Part shown: positions 53,091 through 62,576 of the stretch, piece by piece
How the letters are laid out: each line of letters opens with the position of its first letter
Position numbering within the stretch: position 1 is the first letter of the stretch
NCBI RefSeq assembly: GCF_000003815.2
Contig: NC_049991.1
Span: forward strand, 2,288,657 to 2,352,656
Length of the DNA: 64,000 nucleotides
Direction: 5' to 3'
From: Branchiostoma floridae
Lineage: Eukaryota; Chordata; Leptocardii; Amphioxiformes; Branchiostomatidae
The notes under the pieces: model-generated
Told to the model about the DNA's origin: nothing
Databases searched by the model: none
The model's input: only the letters and a program-made list of their open reading frames with translations
Program-made: the position numbers and the translations under genes

Positions 53091-55617
53091 CGTCTTCTGA
53101 TATCTCCCAAGGACCGTAAGCACCAGGCGATGTGAGGAAGGCGATATGAGCCTCAGTGACATTTTGACCACTGGACAGGATAGCATCTGTGACGTTGACG
53201 TAGGTCCTCAGACCTTGGTCAGCAGGCCGGGATACCAAAGCTCCCCTTAGCTGTCTACGGGATCTTATGCCTTCGACCTCAGGGCCCTTTCTATAGATGC
53301 TGTTAAGCTCTGTTCTGCTCTGGTCAGCCGACCCATATGTGGCAAAGGATATGCCGGGTCGGTGTCTGGTTGAAGCAGGGGTGATATCCCGGAAGGCCCG
53401 TCGGTGCGGTCTCCTGTTTCTGACGACATGGAGTGAAAGCTCTGAAGCATCAGCGTAGAAAGGCATGGGTCCACTCTCCTCATCATCGGGGATCTCACTG
53501 TAAGTATGTCGCAGGGCAGGCAGGGGGCGCTGTGCAGCGGCGTCATGATCTGGGCTCTCCCATGCTGTGCGCGGGAGAGCAGGCAGGGGGCGCTGTGCAA
53601 CTGCTACGTGATCTGGGATCTCACTATAGGCGGGCTCAATGGACAAGAGAACAGCCGGCAATGACCTGCAAGATGCAGTGTCGTCTGGGGCGCCCCCACT
53701 GCGTCTGCATGTTACTGCAGGGAGAGAAGCTGACCGCACCACACCGGAGTCTCCATCTGGAATCTCCCAGTATGTGTGGGGGAGACCAGGAAGAGGCCTC
53801 TGAGCAGTGGCTATGTCATCTGGGATGTCGCTGTAAGTAGGCTCGATGGAATCCAGTACAGCTGGCAATGACCTACAGGAGGCTACGTCATCCGACGCCA
53901 TCTTGTTTGAGCATGCAGGGAGGGAAGCCGACCTCAGCAAGCCGGGGAAGGCAACTCCAGGTGGGATTGTCCAAAAGTGTGCATCGTCGCTGGCCCTCCC
54001 ATCTTCAACATTTGACCTTGATGACCACAACTTCCATACCAACACTACAAGGGACATCACGACCAAACTGACCACTAACGAGACAACAACTGAGATGAGG
54101 ACATGATCTGTTGCTGGAGACACCTCTGGTGCAGGTGTGGTACTCACCTGCAGTGTAGAGACATCTACCTGTTCTGAAGATGGTGTGTCTTTGGTGTTGT
54201 GTAGTAGGCTGCTGGAGTGGTCCGTGGTTGGTGTTGTGTGTGTCTGGTATTGGACCGGGGAAACGGTGAAGAACAACTCGGTGTGTTCATCTTTGGTGAG
54301 CAGAATGCAGGTGATGTTCTTTGTATCGTCATGGGTGGCGTTTGTATGGGTGGTGTGCGTTTGTCTGTATCCAGATTCAGTGGTGATAAGTGTGTCTTGT
54401 GTCTGGACAAATGACATGGCAACACCTTCAAAAGTTGTATTCCCTGTGGCCAAGGAAACCAGTCGGAAGATCGGACTTCCCACGGGGCCCATTGTTACAG
54501 CAATACCTCTATTGTATTCCCAAACCTTCCTGCACTGCTCAAGCATGTTGGGGCCCAGTTTGTCTGCCAGAGAGTCGTCAGTAGCCAGGAGAACTACAGG
54601 GGCCTGGATGGAGATAGTGCTCAGAGAACGATCCAAAGCACCGCATGATTTGCCAGGGTTGACACGTCCCATCTCGATGTTACCAGTCACATTGCTTGAT
54701 GAATCAAACATCCGCCCAAACAAGAGCCCACTAGTTGCCCCATTGTGTCTGGTACAGAAGATGAACCTGGGTACCTCAACAACCAACGTTGCTGACCCTT
54801 TCATCATATTGGCCAACCTACGTAGGCTCCACATCATTCCATGTGGCTTTGCATCATGCACAGAGGACAACATACCACTGCTCATATGGAGCCTCATCAG
54901 CGAAGACTGTCCCCGAAACACATCCCCATCCAAACACGACAGATTGTTGCCCTTCAGGTTCAGCCAGGAAAGCTGTAGGTGCCGGAAGGACCCCGGGAAA
55001 ATGTGATTGATCTTGTTCAACCCCAGATCCATGAATTTGGTACCTTTCAGTCCCCAGAGCCAGGCAGGGTCTACAACCTGTAACAGGTTGTTCTCTAGAA
55101 ACAAATGTTGTAGGCGATCTAGGTACGCGAAGCTCCCTGCCTCTATCTTCTCGATGCGGTTGTTGGACAAAGTCAGCGACAAGAGATTCTCCAAGCCAGT
55201 GAACCAGACCTGCTTGACATGTGTCAACCTGTTGGAATCTAGCGACAAATCGTAGAGACGGGGAAACCCAGCAAAGGTGTTATTGTCCACATCAGTGATC
55301 TTAGCATCGACCAAAGCCAAGGCGTGAATCGAAGACTGCTTGAGTGGTATCAGGCTCTCTGTCGATAGGACATTGAACGGGTATCCTGTTATTGCCACAC
55401 TATGTTTGGCCCCAACAAGACAAGAAAAGGGACTTCCAGAGGCAACGCCCTTGTTTGGGGTCTCACACTTGACACAGGTATGTGTGCTAGGCCTAACCAT
55501 GACCGAAAATCCCGGCTTCCCTGTTTCAGGCACACACTCATGCCATCCAGCGGTCTTACACCCAGGCAAGCTCTGGCCATTTGAAGCGGCACCGGCCAAG
55601 AGAAGCAAGAACAACAT
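52693..55617 (-). CDS. LRR transmembrane receptor with repetitive, motif-rich cytoplasmic tail
   Basis: One exon encodes 974 aa from ATG 55617; an upstream in-frame ATG at 55680 would add 21 residues ahead of the signal peptide. Residues 1 to about 15 are a signal peptide (MLFLLLLAGAASNG). A cysteine-bearing N-cap is followed by about six leucine-rich repeats (about 95-250; LYDLSLDSNRLTHV, LLSLTLSNNRIEKI, LSWLNLKGNNL). Then come an unassigned extracellular region, a Thr/Ser-rich stalk (about 420-500) and a transmembrane helix (506-528, VLISVVVSLVVSLVV). The roughly 445-residue tail holds YSDI, YWEI, YSEI and YSEI, three RPLPxL(P/R) motifs, RSASLP twice, and a 28-aa repeat with RRASLP plus LPNTYWPWEIP. 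The stop is a TAG inside the fifth repeat copy. A GTAAGT donor near 55705 suggests a 5' UTR exon upstream. The ligand is unknown; the layout suggests a signalling or immune-type receptor, which is inference. Confidence 0.85.
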   Translation of the reverse strand: MLFLLLLAGAASNGQSLPGCKTAGWHECVPETGKPGFSVMVRPSTHTCVKCETPNKGVASGSPFSCLVGAKHSVAITGYPFNVLSTESLIPLKQSSIHALALVDAKITDVDNNTFAGFPRLYDLSLDSNRLTHVKQVWFTGLENLLSLTLSNNRIEKIEAGSFAYLDRLQHLFLENNLLQVVDPAWLWGLKGTKFMDLGLNKINHIFPGSFRHLQLSWLNLKGNNLSCLDGDVFRGQSSLMRLHMSSGMLSSVHDAKPHGMMWSLRRLANMMKGSATLVVEVPRFIFCTRHNGATSGLLFGRMFDSSSNVTGNIEMGRVNPGKSCGALDRSLSTISIQAPVVLLATDDSLADKLGPNMLEQCRKVWEYNRGIAVTMGPVGSPIFRLVSLATGNTTFEGVAMSFVQTQDTLITTESGYRQTHTTHTNATHDDTKNITCILLTKDEHTELFFTVSPVQYQTHTTPTTDHSSSLLHNTKDTPSSEQVDVSTLQVSTTPAPEVSPATDHVLISVVVSLVVSLVVMSLVVLVWKLWSSRSNVEDGRASDDAHFWTIPPGVAFPGLLRSASLPACSNKMASDDVASCRSLPAVLDSIEPTYSDIPDDIATAQRPLPGLPHTYWEIPDGDSGVVRSASLPAVTCRRSGGAPDDTASCRSLPAVLLSIEPAYSEIPDHVAVAQRPLPALPRTAWESPDHDAAAQRPLPALRHTYSEIPDDEESGPMPFYADASELSLHVVRNRRPHRRAFRDITPASTRHRPGISFATYGSADQSRTELNSIYRKGPEVEGIRSRRQLRGALVSRPADQGLRTYVNVTDAILSSGQNVTEAHIAFLTSPGAYGPWEISEDGARITPRRASLPLVTLPNTYWPWEIPGDGTGMRQRGASLPLVTLPNTYWPWEIPVQGTRNTPRHASLPRVTLPNTYWPWEIPVQGTRNTPRRASLPRVTLPNTYWPWEIPVQGTRNAPRRASVPDVTLPNTY

Positions 55618-56109
55618 GGCTGCGCTCTCCTTCGCACCGCCTCTTAGGTATATTCTATCGGTTGGATCTAAGCCTTTCACCCGAGATACAATTTCTCACT
55701 TACCTGTAGTTTGTGCACTTGGTCCACAGGTCGGTAAGCATCAGTGACGAGCTGTCGGTTTGCTCAGCTCTTCTCTCCTTGTGATGAATGTCGGTACGTA
55801 TTACAAGTATCGCACCGCCGGCTGAGTTGCGCAGAATCAAGCTTCCTGGTATTCAGACTAATCTTATGAAGTAGCTAATGACTTGTCAAAGCAATAAAGG
55901 TCGCTGAAATGTAAATTTGCAAAAGAAAAACGATTGATACAGTACATTTCGTCATTTGTGTTTGATTTAGATATATATTTAGATTCAGGAAAAAAAGGAA
56001 AATGATCTCAATCCACTTTTGGCTCACTGAAGAGCTAGTCTTCCACTGGTCGTCACAAACACTTTGTATAGTATTTACATCGATGTAGGTTAGACATCCA
56101 GGTAATAAG

Positions 56110-56262
56110 ATACGCCAAAAAGCATTTCCTCAAGCAACTGGATATGGTTTTGGAAACGGTCAGATGTTTCGGATAGAATCCACTACCTTTCGTCAGTGAC
56201 ACTGACGTCTGACCGTTTCTAAAACTATATCCAGTTGCTTGATTAACTCCTTTTTGGCGTAT
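56110..56262. mobile_element. Palindromic MITE
   Basis: ATACGCCAAAAAGCATTTCC, CAAGCAACTGGATATGG and AAACGGTCAGA are inverted on the right (TCTGACCGTTTCTAAAACTA, TTTTTGGCGTAT). Partial relatives lie near 14530-14620. Confidence 0.8.
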
Positions 56263-56919
56263 AGTATTCACAGGTTCATTGTGCTGGGAAATTAAACTAG
56301 CTCTTTACGACATGGACAATGAACAGTGGACCACAGCTTAGCGTCCAGCTCAAAAGACTGCAACCCTTTCCGGTAACGTGCATATCCGGTGAGTGACACA
56401 GCTGGAATCGTGCGTACTCACGGCTTCTAGTTCCAGAGGCAGGACCGCTAGCCAACAGACTTCGCACGCTACCGTACTAACAGCATTTACAGAACACATT
56501 TTCGGGAAGGAAAATGCACATTTCTTTCTGACATTGCGTAGCAATCTTGGTCAGAATAGATTTAAGAGTTATGTAACGGATCGTTTTGTTCATCTCATCT
56601 GCACTTCTTATTGTAAAGTCGCATTCAATTAATAAAGCGACTTTACAATAAGAAGAAGTTTTTATGGGCTGGATTTACCGGTACACACACCAGTTTATTT
56701 GGGGTCTCAATTCGAGGCTGCGCACCCTCAAGTCGAGAGGCCGTCTCTTCTAAGAAATACCTGAATGAGAAAAAAGCCGTGTATTGGATTGAAGGGTATC
56801 ACTCCAGCTTTAAGAACAACCAAATTTCAGTGTCTTCACCCTCTCTACTTTTCGTAATTCTTGAGGAAGTCAAGTTTTTCACGTAAAAAAATATGCAATA
56901 TGGAATTTTGTTCAAAGCT

Positions 56920-57050
56920 GGTTTCAAAGGGCTATATTTTGAAAATACAGATTGTTTTGCAGTTTGAAACCACCGTCCGTCGCAATGACATCCATAAATA
57001 CCCACAATACGGATATAGCTTACCCTGTGGATAAAGGTGAACTAGCGTTA
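56920..57050. mobile_element. Truncated MITE, TTCACCTTTATCC family
   Basis: Only the right half is recognisable: ACCACCGTCCGTCG, ACGGATATAGCTTACCCTGT and GATAAAGGTGAACTAGCGTT. Confidence 0.65.
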
Positions 57051-58894
57051 TATCTAGTGCAAAAATAACTTTATTAACAACATAATCGATACCGTTCCAA
57101 GTTGCATCTGCAGGTTCAAAAATTAGTGTTACTTAAAAGAATTCAAAAACAAAACAAATGTATATAAAACGTTCTGTAAGATGTACTGGTATATAAAGTT
57201 GATGAGGGATTGTATATTCCACATATTGTCTTTGCATGAATATGGATATATCATATAGATCAAAACAGGTTTTCTGGAACTAAATGAATAAATTACACTG
57301 GAGGAACCGCTTGATCCTGCACACAGTGGTATTTTGTAATAGAAGGTACTACATTTTTGACACAAAGGGAGTCTATGCGTTATGAATATCTGCTTACCTA
57401 TGCTGAAGGTCTCATTGATGAGTTTTTTCTTCCCATAAATTATTATTATTCGTTATAATACGTGTTTTACATGGGCGCGTTCATAATGAAGATACATGAA
57501 AGCTAAATGAAGATCTTTTATTCTATGTTGAGCACATTTACTCTTTATAATGAGGAAAAAATTGCCAATGTACTAAATCTATACATTTTTTGGATATGGC
57601 AATTACAAACTGCAATTAATCAGTCCCCGCAATAGGTACTTCTTCGCCTCGACTGCACTACCGCACAACTCAGAACAGAGGACTGTCAACCTCCGCGCCC
57701 TAGCGAGCGGCTAGCAAACATTGCCTGCTAATTTCTTCAGTTACAAACAAACTTCTAACAATCTAACTTTTGAGATCAATTGTGATGGCCAAAAGGTAAA
57801 TTTCCCACCGCTAGAAACACCTGTCCATGCAGCCGTTTATTTTTTTTTTTTAGTCGGATCTATTCGAGGAGCCCAGTCGGAGAAATACATCAATGAGACC
57901 TGAAAAGACGCTGACGTAAATACATTGCTGGGATGACTGGTACAGAAGATTTCTACTGTTAATTTCACGGTACCGTCAGCAAATGTACAGAATGCTTTTG
58001 TTTCACCGTACAAATAATCATATGCTACAAGTAATCATCTTTCTTTCTTTCTTTAGATTATTGGCGTGGCTAAGATACAGTTTCGGGCTCACGATAATCA
58101 GGTGCAGCTGCTACAAAGGGATTCCGAGCAGCAAATTGAAAAAAAAAAAGAATAGTGGAACAAAACGTCGCAACAAAAACGTCGCAACAAAAACGTCTAT
58201 ATCAAGAAACTACGTCAGATTTTGTCAATTTTCCTTTTCTATTGAAGCATACGCCAAAGGTATTGCACGGTAGCACACAGTTCTGGTATTCATCACTTTT
58301 CCTTCTGTGAGAAAATGTAGTTGTTTGAAACATGGAGCTCCATGAGCAGTCACAAATCATACACACCAGAATTCTGATAATAACGCCCCAACACATGTAC
58401 AACACAGGAACGTAATCACATTAAACCGAGAATCAAAACCTAAACTTAAAATCTAAACTAAAGCAAGATTATGGTACTCAAGCTATTCTAGATGTTGTTT
58501 GGATATCGAAACAAGGAAATAGGTTCTATAAAGCAAATATTCATGCCTCTATGAAGCAGATATTTATATATCGATATCCCTCTATAGTAAGCAGATATTT
58601 TAAGCCATTCAGTTTCCCTTTTTACCAGGGGTGGAAGATCTGCTTCGCGATGAAAAGCATGACAAAGTATGACTGTCAGTATGACGCAAAGCACATTTCC
58701 AAACGGGAACGCAGTGATTTATTAGCGCCTTGAATATTTTTGAAAGTTGATAGGAGGGGAAGGGCCTAGGGAAAAAATTGACTTGGGGGGAGTTAAAGTT
58801 TAAAAAAGTTAAACCCTTCCCGCGCCTGATGGCGCATAGGGCAGCGCCCATCTCTGTTTCCTTAGCCCTTGTGCCACACAACACAACGCAATCA

Positions 58895-59085
58895 GCAGGG
58901 GGCTAGTCCACTGGTAGTGGTGTGTGTTCAACTTCCATGCTCCTTCCCGAATGCTGAGTGCTAAGCAGAGAAAGTAGCATGTACCATTCTTTAAAGTCTT
59001 TGGTATGGCTCGGCCGGGCATCGAACTCATGACCTACCGAGTGCAAGGCGAACACTCTATCCACCAGGCCATTGCACCGGTCTTG
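58895..59085 (-). mobile_element. tRNA-derived SINE, minus strand
   Basis: The minus strand gives TGGATAGAGTGTTCGCCTTG (A-box region), then GTAGGTCATGAGTTCGATGC (B box) and GGCCGAGCC. The body continues to AGTCCACTGGTAGTGGTGTG read on plus. Confidence 0.75.
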
Positions 59086-59185
59086 GACTTGGGGGGAGGG
59101 CCTAGCAAAAAAAAATGACTTGGGGGGAGGGCCTAGCAAAAAATTTGACCTGGGGGAAGGGCCTAGCAATTTTTTTTTACCAGAC
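59086..59185. repeat. Short degenerate tandem repeat (GACTTGGGGGGAGGGCCTAGC)
   Basis: Three units of about 35 bp with variable A or T spacers. Confidence 0.6.
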
Positions 59186-59781
59186 CCTCTGAGGATCGGC
59201 CCTCCCCCCTCACTAAATACCGTACGGTCCCTAAGGTGATGGAAAAGTTTCGCTGCCTTTCCCACTTTTATTTTCTAAAACTACCATCAAAAGTCTTATT
59301 TTCACACCACATGACTCCTCATCTCCTCCGTGCTTGTTCTGATGTGAGCTTTATCTTAAAAATTAGGTTCGTTTGGAATGATTTTATACCATTATAAAGA
59401 TGAAGAGCGGCCCATAGCGATTACTGTAGCAGCATCTCTTCTCCCTAAGTCAGAAACATCAAGCTTTAGATATGCAAGCTTGACTTCACTGACTCAATAG
59501 GCGAAGCAAGGGTTACGAGGGCTGCTCGGGAATTTCGAATATGAAGGCCAAACTTTTTGGCCAAACTTTGTATTCGCACGCTAGCATCAGTTGGGGGGAC
59601 CCCAGAGGATGTCATCCATATAATCAAATCAACATCTGTCACGTGGGTCTCTTTTGCTTGCCCTGTAGTTTCGTTATACACCGCCAGGTGGTTCTCTACG
59701 CTTTGTTCTAACCTATGCAGTGACCAATTCAAAGAGATTGTTCCACCAAACAGCAAACCATGCGATTCAAGAATGATAATA

Positions 59782-59916
59782 TGAATGAACGAATGAATGA
59801 ATGAATGAATGAATGAATGAATGAATGAATGAATGAATGAATGAATGAATGAATGAATGAATGAATGAATGAATGAATGAATGAATGAATGAATGAATGA
59901 ATGAATGAATGAATGA
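59782..59916. repeat. (GAAT)n microsatellite, the 3' tail of a LINE
   Basis: About 33 tetranucleotide units. It sits at the 3' side of the minus-strand LINE fragment, where its minus-strand reading is (ATTC)n. Confidence 0.9.
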
Positions 59917-60910
59917 TGATTTATTAAAGTGTCGTGCGTTTACAAACGCCCAGCCCGCGTGGGCTTATAAGACACGTCAACAGAAAGTATAAATGAACAG
60001 AGGGTAATACATGTACAACGTAAGTGAACATAGGAAACATGAGCAGTAGCTGCTAAATAAACTTAGGAAACAGAACAGAACTGTCATAATATAATCGCAG
60101 ACATAAATCAAAATTAACAAACCAAGAATTCTCAGAATTAAACAAAGTAAAATATATACAGAATATGAGGTAAACAAAAGAACAGATGTATATGTGAATC
60201 ATGTGTATAACTGTCTTCTTCTTTTGTTCCAGGCTTTGTGTAAGAAGTGTGAAAATTCAGAAACCCCCTCATCAAATAACCACTTCATTCTGATTTCGTC
60301 CCTTTCCCAGATGACCTCTGGAGATTTTTCATAAATTTTGCGAAACAGACTTTCCCGTAGGTCATAATAGAAAGGGCAGTAGAAAAGAAAGTGCGCCTCG
60401 TTTTCAACTTCACCTAGACAAGACATTGTACAAATCCTATTTTCCTCAGGGATTGCTTGGTACCGGCCAATTTCAATATACAGTGGTAAAATTAGCGCTC
60501 GCAACTGCGCACAAAGAGATCTTTGGCTTTTACTAAGGTTCATTGTTACATAACGATCTGTGCAATAGGCATCCTTAAATAATCTGTATGTTCTGAGTTT
60601 GGGCTTTTGCCATATGCCATAAAACCAATCTTCTTTATACATAAGAAACAGTTTCTCTTTTATTTGCCTTGCATCCGCTCTTAATTTGTTTGCGAAAATA
60701 CGTTCTTGTTCAGCGCTACAAAATATTTTGTGAACGTCCTTGCTCCAGGGGCCATGGTTTTGAATATCCCACAAAAATTTTTCTTTTCTTTGTGAGTCTG
60801 TCATTAGGTATATTGGTAAGTCTATTCCACAAAGAAATAACTGCTCCTTTTAATAGTAATTGATAAGCGCATACAATGAAAACATGTCTTCTCGTTTCTG
60901 TTAAACTGCC
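59782..60910 (-). mobile_element. 5'-truncated LINE: ORF2 C-terminus, 3' UTR and (ATTC)n tail
   Basis: Minus-strand frames from about 60900 to 60199 encode LLKGAVISLWNRLTNIPND, then FLWDIQNHGPW, a C-x3-C...H...C region (CTMSC, EAHFLFYC) and a basic end (AWNKRRRQLYT, stop at 60199). A one-base shift near 60780, in an A-rich run, breaks the frame. The tetranucleotide tail is typical of CR1/L2-like elements. Confidence 0.82.
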
Positions 60911-62235
60911 TTTCAGAATTCTAAATGAAATCCCCGTAGTCCTTAGCGAGTCATATTTTACGTAACTGATCTCCTGATTTTAGAGTAGTCATTTTAGCGT
61001 AATCAGTCAATAGACTGAATTTAGCATAAAGCATTTTGGGACTCCCCCATGCAGGTCCTCATGTGGGTTCCTTTTAATTGATTGGCAGATAATAATCTCA
61101 TCAGCAGAGATAACCAATCGTGAACGGTTCTGGGTTGCATTGTTTAGACCAATGACAGGCCAGGATTCCCTGAATGAACCAATCAGAGACCACCAGGTGA
61201 CAAATTTTGCACCTGTGGTGCGGGCACACCTTTGTCGGACGCCAGTCCTTTTTGCATTCACTCACGGTCGATTCAGCAACCAGAACAAGTGAATACCCTC
61301 CAGGCAGAGGTTGGTTTTTTTTACGATCGGCCTTCACACCGATAAAAAAACGGATGAGAGGAAAAGGTCACGGTTTTCCCACCAACCTCTGCTTGGAGAG
61401 ACCATGGGCCAGGAAAGTAGAGGTATACTAAAGTACTAAAATATGCTATAGTGTATAGTCTATTACATACAAGAAAGACACATGTTGTGTATCAGCAAAT
61501 CAATCAAACTTTATTCAAATCAGTATGCCGTACTGATATTTTACTTTTACAAGGCAGAAAAAATCAAATTTCCAGACTTTTTCGTTCTTTCCCTAAAACG
61601 TTTTAACGTGTGATTATACAATTTTATTTTCATACGATAATAAATTTTTATTTGTACATGTTAACATAATGTCAAAAACATGTTTGCTTTCATGGTACTT
61701 ACAAAAAAAAATTTCTTTTGAGCAAACCATTTCGAAGTGAAGCATGAACTGATGAGACTTTGAATGGATACATTTCTCCTTCAGACTTTTAAGTTTGGTA
61801 ATGTTTACCCAAAAGCAAAAATTACCAATAATAAGATGGGGTGCAATAATACCGGCAGAACGAAACACGGCACAATTAACTGCCGCTATGAACCTTTATA
61901 CATCCCCTGTTGTTCCTTCCTTTCCTGTTAGTAATTGCACAAAACAAAAAACTGCGTGAGCATACAAAATGTCATGAGAAAATGGGCGTATACTGACAAG
62001 AATTTTCATTTAATTTTGGTACGTCACAACCGCTATGACGAAAAACTTTACTGCTGACGTGGTAAAATACGGAAGTATGCATCGAGCGTTTCTCATACAA
62101 TCCGGTAGGTGGCGTCATGTACCGTGCAATGACACATCTAAATTTGTGATGCTGAAAAATGTGATTCTTGTGAAAACATGTCAAAACGTGTAACATACGT
62201 CATAAATAACATATCTTACTCCATTCGCTGAACAC
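60911..62235. other. Intergenic, no gene seen
   Basis: It has one short MITE at 61297-61399 and AT-rich DNA. No exon with family resemblance was found. Confidence 0.5.
61297..61399. mobile_element. Short MITE
   Basis: CTCCAGGCAGAGGTTGGT and ACCAACCTCTGCTTGGAG are inverted ends about 100 bp apart. Confidence 0.75.
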
Positions 62236-62239
62236 ACAG

Positions 62240-62575
62240 CATTACATGGACTGGTTCCTCGGCTCCAGGGCCTACACAGACCAGCTCCTCGGCTCCAGGG
62301 CCTACACAGGCCAGCTCCTCGGCTCCAGGGCCTACACAGACCAGCTCTTCGGCTCTAGGGCCTACACAGGCCAGCTCCTCGGCTCCAAGGCCTACACAGG
62401 ACAGCTCTTCGGCTCCAGGACCTACACAGACCAGCTCCTTGGCTCTAGGGCCTACACAGACCAGCTCTTCGGCTCCAGGGCCTACACAGGCCAGCTCCTT
62501 GGCTCTAGGGCCTACACAGGCCAGTTCCTCGGCTCCAGGGCCTACACAGGCCAGCTCCTTGGCTCCAGGCCACAC
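62240..62575. repeat. 30-bp minisatellite, about 11 copies
   Basis: The unit GGCTCCAGGGCCTACACAGR, then CCAGCTCCTC, repeats without length change. Because 30 is a multiple of three, long reading frames stay open on both strands; I do not call a gene. Confidence 0.93.
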
Positions 62576-62576
62576 C

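Larger units (their letters stand above)
55830..58890. other. Intergenic region right of the LRR receptor
   Basis: It contains the MITEs at 56110 and 56920 and otherwise AT-rich sequence. One weak exon-like patch at 58055-58152 is discussed under rejected items. No gene is called. Confidence 0.5.

Noticed and set aside
54137..55006. 289-codon plus-strand open frame opposite the LRR receptor
   Set aside because: The minus strand has clear LRR and stalk structure here; the plus frame has no recognisable domain and is a shadow.
55618..55680. Upstream ATG at 55680 as receptor start
   Set aside because: It would place 21 charged residues before the hydrophobic signal peptide; the ATG at 55617 begins directly at MLFLLLLAG.
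57721..57903. 60-codon frame ending GSIRGAQSEKYINET
   Set aside because: It is short, crosses a poly-T tract and has no recognisable domain.
58055..58152. Exon-like patch (GVAKIQFRAHDNQVQLLQRD) after a TTCTTTCTTTAG tract
   Set aside because: It looks coding-like, but no partner exon, donor or family match was found, and the peptide runs into poly-A. It may be chance.
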